This document shows positions 1-8,517 of a stretch of 21,463 nt of DNA, piece by piece. Under the pieces are notes generated by a model. That model ran no database searches. It was given only the letters and a program-made list of their open reading frames with translations, and was not told the DNA's origin. Position numbers and translations under genes: made by a program. Source of the DNA: Deltaproteobacteria bacterium. Lineage in GTDB: Bacteria > Desulfobacterota > Desulfobacteria > C00003060 > C00003106. Every line of letters starts with the position of its first letter. Positions within the stretch are counted from its first letter, which is position 1. The stretch is taken from NCBI GenBank assembly GCA_019314005.1, contig JAFDAE010000017.1, positions 1 to 21,463 on the forward strand, written 5' to 3'.

Positions 1-849
1 ATTAATATCATGGGCAGGTGTGATTTTGAGAGCGCCGGTTCCAAATTCCATTGCAACGTATTCATCGAAAATGAGAGGGATTACCCTGTTCATGAGCGGA
101 AGGATTACCTTTGTTTCCTTAAGGTCTTTGTACCGCTTGTCTTTTGGGTTGACGGCCACAGCGGTGTCGCCCAGCATAGTTTCAGGTCGGGTGGTTGCCA
201 CCACTACCGATCCTTTGCCGTTTTCAAACGGATAACGGACGTGGTACAGATGGCCGTTGTGGTCTTCGTGCTCCACTTCAAGGTCTGCCAGCGCAGTCCG
301 GCACCGCGGGCACCAGTTGATAAGATAATTGCTTCTGTAGATAAGCCCTTGGTTGTAAAGCTCTACAAAGACCTTTCTTACAGCCTTTGACAGACCTTCA
401 TCCATGGTAAATCGTTCTCGATCCCAGTCACAGGAAGCCCCAAGCCGTTTAAGCTGCTTGATGATCGCGCCGCCGTATTCCTTGCGCCATTCCCATACAC
501 GTTCAATAAATTTTTGACGACCAAGCTGGTGACGGTCGATCCCCTCTATTGCAAGTTGTTTTTCCACCACATTCTGGGTGGCGATTCCCGCGTGATCGGT
601 CCCGGGCATCCATAATACGTTGTAACCCTGCATTCTCTTATAGCGACATAATATATCCTGTAATGTGTTATTATGGGCATGTCCCATATGGAGAACACCG
701 GTCACATTAGGAGGGGGGATTACTATTGAATACGGTTTCTTATTGCTTACGTCATCTGCCGTAAACAAATGTTCTGATTCCCAATATGTATACCAGCGTT
801 TTTCAACATCCTCTGGTTCATATGCCTTACTCAACAAATCTGAAGCCAT
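1..849 (-). CDS. valS: Valyl-tRNA synthetase, N-terminal part (cut by window edge)
   Basis: Class I aminoacyl-tRNA synthetase that charges tRNA-Val in the cytoplasm. The minus strand reads without a stop from an ATG at 849 to the window edge, giving 283 residues of a protein normally near 900. Visible family marks are the HIGH-type signature in [15 protein letters not shown], the [13 protein letters not shown] segment, the zinc-type [16 protein letters not shown] region, and the start of the editing (CP1) domain with [18 protein letters not shown] and [12 protein letters not shown]. The start is supported by an AAGGAAG ribosome site about 7 nt upstream. The nearest upstream gene on this strand is the acidic protein at 1135-1587, with a terminator-like hairpin between them, so valS probably has its own promoter within about 850-1000. 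Identity is essentially certain. Confidence 0.97.
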   Translation of the reverse strand, partial: MASDLLSKAYEPEDVEKRWYTYWESEHLFTADDVSNKKPYSIVIPPPNVTGVLHMGHAHNNTLQDILCRYKRMQGYNVLWMPGTDHAGIATQNVVEKQLAIEGIDRHQLGRQKFIERVWEWRKEYGGAIIKQLKRLGASCDWDRERFTMDEGLSKAVRKVFVELYNQGLIYRSNYLINWCPRCRTALADLEVEHEDHNGHLYHVRYPFENGKGSVVVATTRPETMLGDTAVAVNPKDKRYKDLKETKVILPLMNRVIPLIFDEYVAMEFGTGALKITPAHDIN

Positions 850-982
850 TAATTCTTCCTTCTTCAATAAACAAGAAAAAAATCTATTTTGTCATGAAAC
901 AAGAGATTCTTATCATGAAACAGATGAAAAGAATATACTCTTTTTAGAAAAATCCGTTCGGGTAAAGTGGAAGGGTCTTTGG

Positions 983-1004
983 TTGAACGTTTTGCAAAGG
1001 TCTC
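983..1004 (+). repeat. Copy of a dispersed GCAAAGGTCTC repeat
   Basis: The core GTTTTGCAAAGGTCTCA (988-1004) recurs with changes at 7899-7913 and about 9473-9521, always between genes. It is probably the remains of a short dispersed repeat family. No function is evident. This copy lies just beyond the T-tract of the terminator at 1005-1036. Confidence 0.45.
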
Positions 1005-1036
1005 AAAATAAAATGGGGATTAATAATTAATCCCCA
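1005..1036 (-). terminator. Rho-independent terminator of the acidic protein gene
   Basis: TGGGGATTAAT (1014-1024) and ATTAATCCCCA (1026-1036) form a perfect 11-bp inverted repeat with a single base between the arms. Read on the minus strand it is followed by TTTTATTTT, the layout of an intrinsic terminator. It lies about 100 nt downstream of the stop of the 1135-1587 gene and about 165 nt upstream of the valS start, so it would separate the two transcripts. Confidence 0.7.
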
Positions 1037-1073
1037 GGCTTCAGCATAGAGCAAGAAGGTCTTTCCAACTTTA

Positions 1074-1136
1074 CTCTATTCTCTATTTTCTGTCCTCTGT
1101 CTTCTGTCCTCTATTCTCTTTACTCTATCCTCTATC
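1074..1136. repeat. Heptad repeat island A (pyrimidine-rich on + strand)
   Basis: Units of about 7 nt follow one another with drift: CTCTATT, CTCTATTTT, CTGTCCT, CTGTCTT, CTGTCCT, CTATTCT, CTTTACT, CTATCCT, CTATC. The island is confined to the non-coding stretch and ends exactly at the stop codon of the minus-strand gene. It is one of seven short-period islands in this window, each with a different unit. Confidence 0.75.
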
Positions 1137-1587
1137 ACTTTAGAGCGGATTTTATTCTTTCTATCTCTTTTAAAATAGCCTGTTCAGCCTCTTTTGTTAC
1201 GATTCGTTCAGCTATTTCACTTATAGCATCCTTTGCCGCACGGGTTACGAGAGCTTCGAGTTCCTCTTTTGAGAATTGAGAGGCTATTATTTCGGGGTCT
1301 ATCCGAGCCTCTTTTGATTCTGATCCGGTTTCAAGCTCCATGCCCAAATCGGCCAGCAAATCTGTTTCTCCAACGTCCTTGTATTCTACCCCCGGGTCAG
1401 GGCCTTCCTCTTGTCCCTCTGTCGGGGGAGCAACAGCTTCCGACGGCGCTTCTTCCACGGTTTCGGTTAGTTCTATGATCTCTTCGTCGTCTTCAGAGGT
1501 AGTATCGGATACTTCCTCAACAAGGTCTATTATCTCTTCATCCGATTCTGAAGCTTGTTGGGCTGTTTTTTCACTTATATCATCCAT
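1135..1587 (-). CDS. Small acidic protein of unknown function with amphipathic C-terminal helices
   Basis: A 150-residue protein. The ATG at 1587 is chosen because an AAAGGGGGG ribosome site precedes it. The open frame runs 33 codons further upstream, but that part has no good ribosome site and enters the palindromic element at 1644-1827. Residues 1-70 are very acidic and of low complexity, with two copies of a DEEIIDLVEE/DEEIIELTE motif. The last 45 residues (IDPEIIASQFSKEELEALV onward) are predicted amphipathic helices. The overall plan, an acidic disordered front with a short helical C-terminal module, recalls proteins with PopZ/DUF2497-like ends, but I see no diagnostic signature. No signal peptide or membrane segment is present. 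It lies upstream of valS, separated by a terminator. Function unknown; existence fairly sure. Confidence 0.75.
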   Translation of the reverse strand: MDDISEKTAQQASESDEEIIDLVEEVSDTTSEDDEEIIELTETVEEAPSEAVAPPTEGQEEGPDPGVEYKDVGETDLLADLGMELETGSESKEARIDPEIIASQFSKEELEALVTRAAKDAISEIAERIVTKEAEQAILKEIERIKSALK

Positions 1588-1643
1588 ATAATACCCCCCT
1601 TTCAGGATTACCGGTAGGCCGCAGATTGAAAATAACAGCGTAA

Positions 1644-1827
1644 AGAGCCTCTTGCAGAAACAGCCATCTACTGCGATCGGCTGCAAAAGTCCTGCGCTGC
1701 GTCATCGTCGTAAAATCGTCCTCAATCCCGCTTTAGCGGGACTACGCCTGCGGCGATTTGACTCCTCTTCCTTGCGCAGAACTTTTTCGCACGATCTCGT
1801 GACGAAGTTGTTTCTGCAAGAGGCTCT
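1644..1827. repeat. 184-bp palindromic (MITE/REP-like) element, copy 1
   Basis: Perfect 19-bp terminal inverted repeats, AGAGCCTCTTGCAGAAACA at 1644-1662 and its complement at 1809-1827, enclose imperfectly paired inner arms (for example AAAGTCCTGCGC against AAAGTTCTGCGC). A central perfect hairpin TCCCGCT-TT-AGCGGGA sits at 1726-1741. The whole element could fold into one long hairpin. It encodes nothing convincing. It shares the TGCAGAAA arm core and the CCTC-hairpin-CTACGCCTGCGG centre with the element at 19255-19397, so the two appear to belong to one family. It lies between divergent transcription units. Confidence 0.8.
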
Positions 1828-1914
1828 AAAATTTATAAAAAAATATCACAGGCGGTTAGATGTGTCAAGGTACGCTCTTTTGCCTATTCCCTTCAACCAT
1901 ACCATATTATTCTG

Positions 1915-1944
1915 TTGACAACGGATTCAATATTGCTCTATTAA
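1915..1944 (+). promoter_or_regulatory. Candidate sigma-70 promoter of the signalling operon
   Basis: A perfect TTGACA (1915-1920), an 18-nt spacer and TATTAA (1939-1944; 4 of 6 to consensus) precede the first signalling gene. Transcription would start near 1951, leaving about 60 nt of leader before the GTG at 2010. This supports the downstream translation start, because longer versions of the protein would begin inside or ahead of the promoter. Confidence 0.5.
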
Positions 1945-2009
1945 TTAACCTTGGAATTTCAGGTAGTTTTTTTGAAAATGGGCATGGTATGCCTCAACCT
2001 GGAGATGTT

Positions 2010-3884
2010 GTGTCAAAAATTTTGTTAATAGATGACGAAGCGGGCATCAGAACCCTGTTAAGCATATCCCTCAAAAGCGACGGTTATGACGTTGTAACAG
2101 CAGAGAACGGAAAACGCGGTATCGAACTTTTTGAACAGGAAGCCCCTTCGATTGTCTTAACAGATATAAAAATGCCGGGGATGGATGGGCTGGATGTCTT
2201 ACGGAGGATTAAAGAGATAAGCCCGGAGACAGAGGTTATTGTAATCACAGGGCACGGTGATATCGAGGTTGCTATCAAGGCGTTGCAGTTTGAGGCATCT
2301 GATTTCATCACAAAACCTGTTAGTGATAAAGTTCTTTCTATAGCCCTTAAGCGCGCTGAAGAAAGATTGAAGCTCAAACAGCAACTAAAGAACTATACAT
2401 ATGACCTTGAAAATGAGGTAAAGAAAAAGACCAAAGAGCTGAAAAAATCGTACAAAGAGATGGAAGCCATTTGCGACATAACCCGCGGGGTGAGTGAAAA
2501 AAAATCCCTGGCAGAAGCATTTGATTTCATAATCAGCCGAGTAAAACACATTCTTTCTTTTGAAGAGGCAATCCCTCTGATTTTCAACGAAGGGAAAGAC
2601 GGATTTGTTGAGGCGGCCGGCTATAGAGGCATAGATAGAGCAGACAGAGATGACCTGATCTCAGATATCGCATTGATGCGCGTGCCTATGGACATAGCTG
2701 AATTGAATGACCAAGGATGTACGTGGCTGGGGAATTTTGATAGCTATCAGTCTCTATCTGTTGTCCCGATAATTAAAAAGGACGAACCTATCGGCGGCTT
2801 AATGTTACTTGCTTCTGAGCGCGCTGTTTTTTCTAAAGCAGATTTACGCTTTCTCTATCTCATGCTTGCACAGGTTGCCGGTGTCATACGTAGAATTGCG
2901 CTTAATGGCGAGAGGCTAAAAAAATTAGAAAATAAGGTCAAGATGTTTTCGGGCTATGGGGGTATTATTGGAAAAGATCATAAGATGCATCAGATCTATC
3001 AGTTGATTTTGGATATAGCCCCTACCGACGCGACTGTATTGATTCAAGGAGAGAGCGGGTCAGGGAAAGAGCTTGTGGCGCGGGCGATTCATTACCATAG
3101 TGAACGCAAGGACGATCCTTTTGTGGTTGTTAATTGTTCCGCCTATCCGGAGACACTCCTTGAAAGTGAACTGTTCGGTCATGAGAAAGGAGCTTTTACC
3201 GGGGCTACACATCGGAGGGCCGGACGGTTTGAATTGGCCAACAAGGGAACCCTTTTCTTGGACGAAATCGGGGAGATCCCTTTGGTATCACAAGTTAAGC
3301 TCCTCAGGCTTCTCCAATTTCAAAAGTTTGAAAGGCTGGGAGGTATAGAAACTATCGGAGTGGATGTGAGGATAATAGCAGCTACCAACAAAGATTTAAA
3401 AAGAGAAGTGGAAAAAGGAAACTTTAGAGAGGACTTATATTACCGTCTGAATGTTATTCCGATCAACATCCCCCCCCTCCGTGCGAGACAAAACGATACT
3501 CCTCTTTTGGTTGAACATTTCTTGAAAAGATTTAACTCTCGAGGCAATAAAACAGTAAAAGGGATTTCTCCTGAGGCCATGAAGATATTGATGGGTTATA
3601 ATTGGCCTGGAAATGTAAGAGAATTAGAAAATATCATTGAACATGCTTTTATCCTTACCAAGGACGAAGTTGTCGGCGAGCAAAGCCTGCCGCTTGGCAT
3701 ACGTTTTATTGTCGATAAGGAGGAAAAGATAAGCTCCTTTGAAGAGAACGAAAGACGATTTCTTGCCAGAATGCTGGAAGAATATAGATGGAATAAATTG
3801 CAGGTCGCAAAAAAACTTAATATTAGCCGCAGCACGCTATATGCGAAGCTGAAAAAGTATAACATACAATCGATTAATAATTAA
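2010..3884 (+). CDS. Sigma-54-dependent response regulator (REC-GAF-AAA+-Fis HTH)
   Basis: NtrC-family activator of 624 residues that should open sigma-54 promoters when phosphorylated. Receiver at 1-120 with acidic pair D8/D9, phospho-acceptor D52 and KPVS lysine; a charged helical linker to about 155; a GAF-like domain about 160-290; AAA+ from about 310 with Walker A GESGSGKE (G347, K353), GAFTGA at 394-399, Walker B LFLDE (D418, E419) and both arginine fingers in FREDLYYRL (R473, R479). A Fis-type helix-turn-helix ends the protein ([19 protein letters not shown]). All catalytic residues are intact. The GTG at 2010 is chosen because GGAG lies 5 nt upstream and the paralogue at 6195 also starts MSK(I/L)LLIDDE; an ATG at 1989 is the alternative. 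It heads an operon with two kinases. Its targets are unknown, but the sigma-54 promoter at 9910 is an obvious candidate. Confidence 0.95.
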   Translation: MSKILLIDDEAGIRTLLSISLKSDGYDVVTAENGKRGIELFEQEAPSIVLTDIKMPGMDGLDVLRRIKEISPETEVIVITGHGDIEVAIKALQFEASDFITKPVSDKVLSIALKRAEERLKLKQQLKNYTYDLENEVKKKTKELKKSYKEMEAICDITRGVSEKKSLAEAFDFIISRVKHILSFEEAIPLIFNEGKDGFVEAAGYRGIDRADRDDLISDIALMRVPMDIAELNDQGCTWLGNFDSYQSLSVVPIIKKDEPIGGLMLLASERAVFSKADLRFLYLMLAQVAGVIRRIALNGERLKKLENKVKMFSGYGGIIGKDHKMHQIYQLILDIAPTDATVLIQGESGSGKELVARAIHYHSERKDDPFVVVNCSAYPETLLESELFGHEKGAFTGATHRRAGRFELANKGTLFLDEIGEIPLVSQVKLLRLLQFQKFERLGGIETIGVDVRIIAATNKDLKREVEKGNFREDLYYRLNVIPINIPPLRARQNDTPLLVEHFLKRFNSRGNKTVKGISPEAMKILMGYNWPGNVRELENIIEHAFILTKDEVVGEQSLPLGIRFIVDKEEKISSFEENERRFLARMLEEYRWNKLQVAKKLNISRSTLYAKLKKYNIQSINN

Positions 3885-3981
3885 GGAATTGAGGAATTGA
3901 GGAATTGAGGATTGAACTGTCTTTTACAAATCTTCAATCGACAATCTTCAATCGTCAATGGATTAGGGGATTAGGGAATTA
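3885..3981. repeat. Heptad/octad repeat island B
   Basis: Three sub-blocks follow the stop codon: octads GGAATTGA x3; then heptads AATCTTC, AATCGAC, AATCTTC, AATCGTC; then octads GGATTAGG x2. The whole spacer between the response regulator and the kinase is made of such units. The AATCNNC heptads match the type seen in island D at 12918-12959, behind the paralogous activator gene. Confidence 0.8.
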
Positions 3982-4008
3982 ATGGTTCTTCATCAGGAAG
4001 TTAAAACG

Positions 4009-6132
4009 ATGCGATTGAGAATAGCTGCCATTGTAAATTTGATCCGGGGTAACTTGAGAAACAAAATGATGCTGGGTATCACACTGATTTTGTTTGTTGT
4101 AATGGGGGGGTTTACTTATTACGAGACGACACAAAGGGTACAGTATCATACCGGAGACCAAGAGAACAGAGCGCTTGAGATCAGTAATATTGTTATGCGG
4201 AGTATCGAATATCCGATGCTTGACGGTGAGATGGAGTATGTGCATAGAATCTTAGAGGATTTGTGCGAAATTGAACACTTATATGTAGTCACTCTCTGTG
4301 ATTTGGATGGCGTCATAAAATACGGCGGGGTGGCCGAGTGGATAAGAGAGCACCAGCACCGGTCCGGAACTATGCAACACGGCGAGGAGGGCGACCTTAT
4401 CGGGCACTCGGTAGATTCTGAGGTTACAAAAAACGCACTGACGACCAAGACATTATCCAAGGGATTTGAATATTACGGCAACGGCAAGGAAAAGATCCTC
4501 AGTCATGCCATGCCCATCAAAAACGAAGAATCCTGTTATAAGTGCCATGGCAGCCAAGATACGCTCCTGGGCGTATTGTCTGTCGGGATTAGTTGGTCTC
4601 CGACAGAAGAGAGAATGGCAGAGCTAAGGAACCACGAAGTGGTTGTTACCCTTATTGCAATAGGGGTCGTCGGTTTTTTTCTGACCGTGTGGCTTTCGCG
4701 TAACATTACTCAGCCGATTTCTAAGCTTACAAGACACGCAGACTTGATCAGTTACGGCCAGGCCGGACCGCAAGGTGGCAGTACTCGTATGAAATGTTGG
4801 GAAGAGTTGCTATGCGCGAAAAAGGACTGTCCTGCATATGGTGTGACAGATATAGCTTGTTGGTTTGTGCCGGATACGCTCTGTTCCGGAGGGCCTTCAG
4901 GACGATTTCCGGGAAAGATCGAAGCGTGCAAACGGTGCAAGGTTTACGATAAATATGCCGGCGATGAGATAGACCATCTGAGCTATTCATTCGAGCATAT
5001 GCTTTATAGGCTTAAGCTGTTCGAAACAGAGCTTAGAACCTCTGAAAGAAAGTATAGGCGGCTATTCAATGCCGATCCGAACCCAATTTTTATTGTGGAC
5101 AGCAGGACGTTTACTATCTTAGATGTAAATAATACAGCTCAGAAGTCTTACGGGTATTCAAGGGAGGAACTCCTTAAAAGTTCGTTTTTTGATCTTACAA
5201 ACCGGGTATATGAAGACATAGCTACCAGTTTTGCCACGATTAAACATGACCAGCGTCTCTTTTTTTACAAAAGACAGCATCGCAAGAAGACGGGAGATTC
5301 CTTTTTTGTAAACATCCATGTATGTCCTGCGGAATATATGGAACGAAAAGCCCTGATTATAACAACGACTGATATTACTGAAGCTGTAGAAAAAGAGGCT
5401 CAATTGATTCAGGCCAGCAAGATGTCTACGCTTGGAACTATGGCTTCGGGAATCGCCCACGAGTTGAACCAGCCCTTGAACGTAATTAAGGTGGGTAGTG
5501 ATTTTTTCCTGAAGATGATAAATAAGGGTAGGGATATCGACCTGAAAACTTTCCACACCATGGCTGAGGAGATCAGCAGCCATGTCGACCGGGCGTCTTC
5601 AATTATTAACCACCTGAGAGAATTCGCGCGAGCATCCGACGTTTCGCGGACTGAAGTGAACATTAATGTGCCTATTAAGGATGTCTTCAAGGTATTAGGT
5701 CAACAGTTGACGCTTCATGAGATATATGTGGATTTTGACTTGGCTGACGACCTTCCCCTTATATTGGCGGATCACAACAGACTGGAACAGGTATTTGTTA
5801 ATTTGGTCACTAACGCACTCGATGCTCTGGATGAAAGAGGTCAGAAGGAACCGGGAAAAGATTGGAAGAAATCTCTAACGATCAAGACATTTATTGAAGA
5901 TAAACGAGTTGTAGCAGTGGTTTCTGATAATGGCACAGGCATGTCTGCAGATATTGTGGAAAAAATGTTTGAGCCGTTTTTTACGACAAAGGAAGTCGGT
6001 AAAGGAACCGGGCTTGGTGTGTCTATAAGTTATGGGATTGTCAAAGACTATGGGGGAGAAATTGCTGTGGAAAGCGAAGAAGGCGAAGGGACTTCTTTTA
6101 TGGTAAGCTTTCCTGCTGTTTCAGCAAGGTGA
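4009..6132 (+). CDS. Membrane histidine kinase with c-type haem motif and a two-CW cysteine insert in HAMP
   Basis: A 707-residue sensor kinase. TM1 about 20-38; extracytoplasmic sensor about 40-210 with a c-type haem motif CYKCH (176-180); TM2 about 211-230; first HAMP helix 231-250; then a cysteine-rich 'two-CW' module (C263-W264, C269, C274, C284-W285, C292, C307, C310). After it comes the second HAMP helix ([14 protein letters not shown], about 319-332), a PAS domain about 350-465, the H-box IAHELNQPL with H484, and an ATPase domain with N-box, DNGTGM and GTGLGVSI motifs. It probably autophosphorylates in response to redox or a ligand at the haem and passes phosphate to the regulator encoded just upstream. 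The ATG at 4009 has AGGAAG 8 nt upstream. An in-frame ATG at 3982 lies within low-complexity repeat and would add nine residues. Family and domains are clear; the signal is inferred. Confidence 0.93.
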   Translation: MRLRIAAIVNLIRGNLRNKMMLGITLILFVVMGGFTYYETTQRVQYHTGDQENRALEISNIVMRSIEYPMLDGEMEYVHRILEDLCEIEHLYVVTLCDLDGVIKYGGVAEWIREHQHRSGTMQHGEEGDLIGHSVDSEVTKNALTTKTLSKGFEYYGNGKEKILSHAMPIKNEESCYKCHGSQDTLLGVLSVGISWSPTEERMAELRNHEVVVTLIAIGVVGFFLTVWLSRNITQPISKLTRHADLISYGQAGPQGGSTRMKCWEELLCAKKDCPAYGVTDIACWFVPDTLCSGGPSGRFPGKIEACKRCKVYDKYAGDEIDHLSYSFEHMLYRLKLFETELRTSERKYRRLFNADPNPIFIVDSRTFTILDVNNTAQKSYGYSREELLKSSFFDLTNRVYEDIATSFATIKHDQRLFFYKRQHRKKTGDSFFVNIHVCPAEYMERKALIITTTDITEAVEKEAQLIQASKMSTLGTMASGIAHELNQPLNVIKVGSDFFLKMINKGRDIDLKTFHTMAEEISSHVDRASSIINHLREFARASDVSRTEVNINVPIKDVFKVLGQQLTLHEIYVDFDLADDLPLILADHNRLEQVFVNLVTNALDALDERGQKEPGKDWKKSLTIKTFIEDKRVVAVVSDNGTGMSADIVEKMFEPFFTTKEVGKGTGLGVSISYGIVKDYGGEIAVESEEGEGTSFMVSFPAVSAR

Positions 6133-6136
6133 TATA

Positions 6137-6168
6137 AAGTGTCTATGAATGCGTCTACGTAGACACTT
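6137..6168 (+). promoter_or_regulatory. Intercistronic hairpin between the two kinases
   Basis: AAGTGTCTA (6137-6145) and TAGACACTT (6160-6168) are perfect 9-bp inverted arms around a 14-nt loop, starting 4 nt after the kinase stop. An A-rich rather than T-rich run follows, so it is unlikely to be an intrinsic terminator. It could stabilise the upstream message, be a processing site, or bind a protein as a dyad. Confidence 0.5.
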
Positions 6169-6194
6169 GAAAAAAATTGAGGAGAAGGGATGTT

Positions 6195-7817
6195 ATGTCG
6201 AAGCTTTTGCTGATTGACGATGAAGAAGGGATTAGAAAGGTTCTGAGTATATCTCTTACAAGTGACGGGCATGAGGTGATGACCGCGGAAAACGGACAGA
6301 AAGGCCTTGACCTGTTCCAAGAAGGACAGTTTGCGATTGTCATGACCGATCTAAAAATGCCCGGAGTCGATGGATTAGAAGTCTTAAAGAAGATCAAAGA
6401 GCTTGATCGGGACGTAGAGGTAATCGTATTTACAGGCCACGGCGATATGGGAATCGCCATACAGTCCCTTCGGTTAGGCGCTTCTGATTTTATAACCAAG
6501 CCGGTCAGTGACGAAGCCCTTTCAATAGCTTTAAGCAGAGCTGAACAACGACTCGAAATGAAGCACAAGCTAAAGGCCTACACCATCAACCTGGAGAAGA
6601 TGGTAAAGGATGCCACAAAAGAGATAGAGAGAAGATATGAATTCGAGGATAAGCTGGTACAGCGATCTATTGATGGGATTGTGGCAACAGACAAAGAAGG
6701 GAATATAGTAGTATTTAACCCGGCAGCAGAAAAGATCTTTGGATATGCCGGTGAAGAGGCCAAGACTGAGAAGAAGGCTGATGACCTTTATCCTGAAGAA
6801 ATAAAGGGTAAGATTTCTGACGGGATTTTAGGTGATGGGAGGGCCGAAGAGAATATTTTTGTTGCAAAGGATACGTCTGTAATGGGGAAGAACGGTGAAG
6901 TGGTGCCGGTAAGATTTTCGGGCGCGATACTTTATGAGGCCGACAAGCCCATAGGAAGTGTTGGATATTTCCAGGATCTGCGAAAAATTAAAGGCCTGCA
7001 GGCGGAATTGATCAAGTCTGAAAGACTGGCGGCTGTGGGTCAGACTGTGGCTGGCCTTGCCCACTGTATCAAGAACATACTGAATGGTTTGATAGGCGGG
7101 CTTTACATGGTAAACAATGTCCTTAAAAAGTGGGCGGCTGGGTTGGCGGGCGGTCCTGATGAACTGCTCTTGCTTGAGCAACGGACTAAGGTTCAGATTG
7201 AGGAAATACGCAATGAAAAAAAGCCGCCGTTTTCCCAGCTGATGACAGGTTGGGATATGGTGGAGAGAAATATCAACAAGGTTTCCGACCTTGTTCTGGA
7301 TCTTCTCAGTTTCTCTAAGGATCGTGAGCCAAGATACGAAGAATGTGACCCGAATAATATAGCGAATGAAGTCTGCGAACTCATGGAAGCAAAGGCGAAC
7401 GAACAGGATATAGTGTTGATAAAAGATTTTGACAGGGGGATAGGCGAGGTATATCTGGACCCTGTCGGTATACACCGATGTCTTCTCAATCTCGTTTCAA
7501 ACGCTATCGATGCCTGTGTCTATGATCCTGATAAGGAGAAGGGGTGGTACGTAAAGGTAACGACTCGTCCTGACAAGGATGGCGGGGTAATGTTTGCGAC
7601 GACTGACAATGGTTGTGGTATGGACGAGGAGGTTAAAGAGAAACTTTTTACTGAATTTTTCAGCACAAAAGGGGCGCGAGGAACCGGCCTGGGGATGCTG
7701 GTTACTGAAAAAGTCATAAAGGAGCACGGCGGATCCATAGATGTGGAATCACACCTCGGCAAGGGGACGGTCTTTACCGTCCGGCTTCCGGGAAAAGAAA
7801 TTGTAAACAAACAATAA
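6195..7817 (+). CDS. REC-PAS-histidine kinase (receiver-first hybrid kinase)
   Basis: A 540-residue soluble protein with no membrane segments. Receiver 1-120 (D8/D9, phospho-acceptor D52, KPVS); helical linker; PAS domain about 155-265 (DGIVATDKEGNIVVFNPAAE); dimerisation helix with GLAHCIKNIL, phospho-site H290; ATPase domain about 400-535 with N-box (LLNLVSNAIDAC), DNGCGM and GTGLGM motifs. A receiver in front of a kinase suggests an intermediate in a phosphorelay or a kinase gated by another kinase. Its receiver and following linker are closely similar to those of the regulator at 2010 (both carry the LSISL, SDG, TAENG and [10 protein letters not shown] segments), which points to duplication within the operon. 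The ATG at 6195 follows a GAGGAGAAGG ribosome site. An upstream in-frame TTG at 6177 overlaps that site and is rejected. Confidence 0.93.
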   Translation: MSKLLLIDDEEGIRKVLSISLTSDGHEVMTAENGQKGLDLFQEGQFAIVMTDLKMPGVDGLEVLKKIKELDRDVEVIVFTGHGDMGIAIQSLRLGASDFITKPVSDEALSIALSRAEQRLEMKHKLKAYTINLEKMVKDATKEIERRYEFEDKLVQRSIDGIVATDKEGNIVVFNPAAEKIFGYAGEEAKTEKKADDLYPEEIKGKISDGILGDGRAEENIFVAKDTSVMGKNGEVVPVRFSGAILYEADKPIGSVGYFQDLRKIKGLQAELIKSERLAAVGQTVAGLAHCIKNILNGLIGGLYMVNNVLKKWAAGLAGGPDELLLLEQRTKVQIEEIRNEKKPPFSQLMTGWDMVERNINKVSDLVLDLLSFSKDREPRYEECDPNNIANEVCELMEAKANEQDIVLIKDFDRGIGEVYLDPVGIHRCLLNLVSNAIDACVYDPDKEKGWYVKVTTRPDKDGGVMFATTDNGCGMDEEVKEKLFTEFFSTKGARGTGLGMLVTEKVIKEHGGSIDVESHLGKGTVFTVRLPGKEIVNKQ

Positions 7818-7876
7818 TTCCCCTTGTAATATCTTTACGATTTAGGTTAAGATACTTTCTGCAAAATTATAAAATT

Positions 7877-7912
7877 AGACCTTCGGACAAAAATGCGGTT
7901 TTGTAGAGGTCT
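7877..7912. repeat. Nested inverted repeat, member of the GCAAAGGTCTC family
   Basis: AGACCT (7877-7882) pairs with AGGTCT (7907-7912), and inside them ACAAAA (7887-7892) pairs with TTTTGT (7899-7904). The right half, TTTTGTAGAGGTCTCA, matches 14 of 16 bases of the copy near 989-1004. It lies in the 119-nt spacer ahead of the lone receiver gene. Confidence 0.5.
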
Positions 7913-7936
7913 CAATTAGAGTAAAGGAGGATGTAT

Positions 7937-8329
7937 ATGGAGAAGAAGGTTCTGATTATTGATGATGACGTTGACGTGAGGACGTATGCTTCAAGCGTCG
8001 TGGAGAACAGTGGTTACAAGCCGGAGATAGCAAAGGATGGCGAAGAGGGCATCAATAAGGTCAGAAAGGAAAAACCGGCTTTAATTATTTTAGACGTGTT
8101 GATGCCCAAGGAAAGCGGGATTAAGATGTATCGTGATTTGAAAACAGATCCCCAACTTAGGGATATTCCGGTGATCGTGCTTTCCGGGATAGCCAAAAGA
8201 ACTTTCCTCCGTTCTCAAAGAGCCTTGGCCGAATTCGGAGGTGACCCAGTGCCGGAACCGGAAGCCTATTTTGAAAAACCGGTCGAACCTGCGGAATTAG
8301 AGGCTATGATAAAGAGGCTTGCATCTTAA
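7937..8329 (+). CDS. Single-domain response regulator (receiver only)
   Basis: A 130-residue stand-alone receiver, CheY-like in layout. Visible are the acidic cluster D9-D11, phospho-acceptor D53 in LIILDVLMPKESG, the switch residue region VIVLSG, and the conserved lysine in YFEKPV. A short loop between VLSG and the FEKP motif is longer than usual (RTFLRSQRALAEFGG). There is no output domain, so it probably acts by protein contact or as a phosphate shuttle or sink for the two upstream kinases. The ATG at 7937 has AGGAGG 6 nt upstream; an ATG at 7931 directly abuts the ribosome site and is less likely. It is the last gene of the signalling block and is followed by a strong terminator. Confidence 0.93.
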   Translation: MEKKVLIIDDDVDVRTYASSVVENSGYKPEIAKDGEEGINKVRKEKPALIILDVLMPKESGIKMYRDLKTDPQLRDIPVIVLSGIAKRTFLRSQRALAEFGGDPVPEPEAYFEKPVEPAELEAMIKRLAS

Positions 8330-8376
8330 TCCGATAATACCCGAACGGGGACCGTTGCAAAATATTCGATTTTGAT

Positions 8377-8418
8377 GATTTCGCAAGAAGTTATTCACAA
8401 AAGACTTCTTACGAAATC
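8377..8418. repeat. Imperfect hairpin downstream of the lone receiver gene
   Basis: GATTTCGCAAGAAGT (8377-8391) and ACTTCTTACGAAATC (8404-8418) pair at 14 of 15 positions around a 12-nt loop. The flanks contain degenerate GACCGTTGCAAAAT and ATTTTGTTCAAGG, which resemble the dispersed repeat copies nearby. It is probably a degenerate palindromic repeat; no U-tract follows. Confidence 0.5.
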
Positions 8419-8445
8419 ACCAATTTTGTTCAAGGCCGGAGAATT

Positions 8446-8479
8446 AAAAAAGGCGGATAATTTTTTATCCGCCTTTTTT
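8446..8479. terminator. Strong bidirectional rho-independent terminator
   Basis: AAAAAAGGCGGATAA (8446-8460) and TTATCCGCCTTTTTT (8465-8479) are perfect 15-nt inverted arms with a 4-nt loop. The A-run and T-run make it work in both directions. It sits between the convergent ends of the signalling block (stop at 8329) and the Usp gene (stop at 8518). Confidence 0.93.
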
Positions 8480-8517
8480 GTTCGAATTGTCAGGATGTTA
8501 ACGACCCGACTATGTTC

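Noticed and set aside
10..390. Open plus-strand frame of 126 codons at the left edge.
   Set aside because: It is antisense to valS, whose minus-strand reading shows unmistakable synthetase motifs over the same bases.
665..1030. Open plus-strand frame of 121 codons.
   Set aside because: It is antisense to the valS start, its leader and the terminator; no ribosome site and no recognisable protein features.
1588..1686. 33-codon upstream extension of the minus-strand acidic protein.
   Set aside because: It runs into the palindromic element and has no good ribosome site, while the ATG at 1587 has a strong one.
1869..1883. Sigma-54-like match (GG...GC) upstream of the signalling operon.
   Set aside because: The spacing between GG and GC is 11 bp rather than the required 10, and a sigma-70 promoter lies just downstream.
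1652..1918. Plus-strand frame of 88 codons across the palindromic element.
   Set aside because: The sequence is explained by the inverted repeats; the product has no protein-like pattern.
3885..3981. Possible CRISPR array or leader in the short-repeat spacers.
   Set aside because: Units are 7-8 nt with no spacers between them, and there are no cas genes in the window.
6828..7475. Long minus-strand frame of 215 codons.
   Set aside because: It is antisense to the REC-PAS kinase, whose motifs are all in the plus-strand frame.
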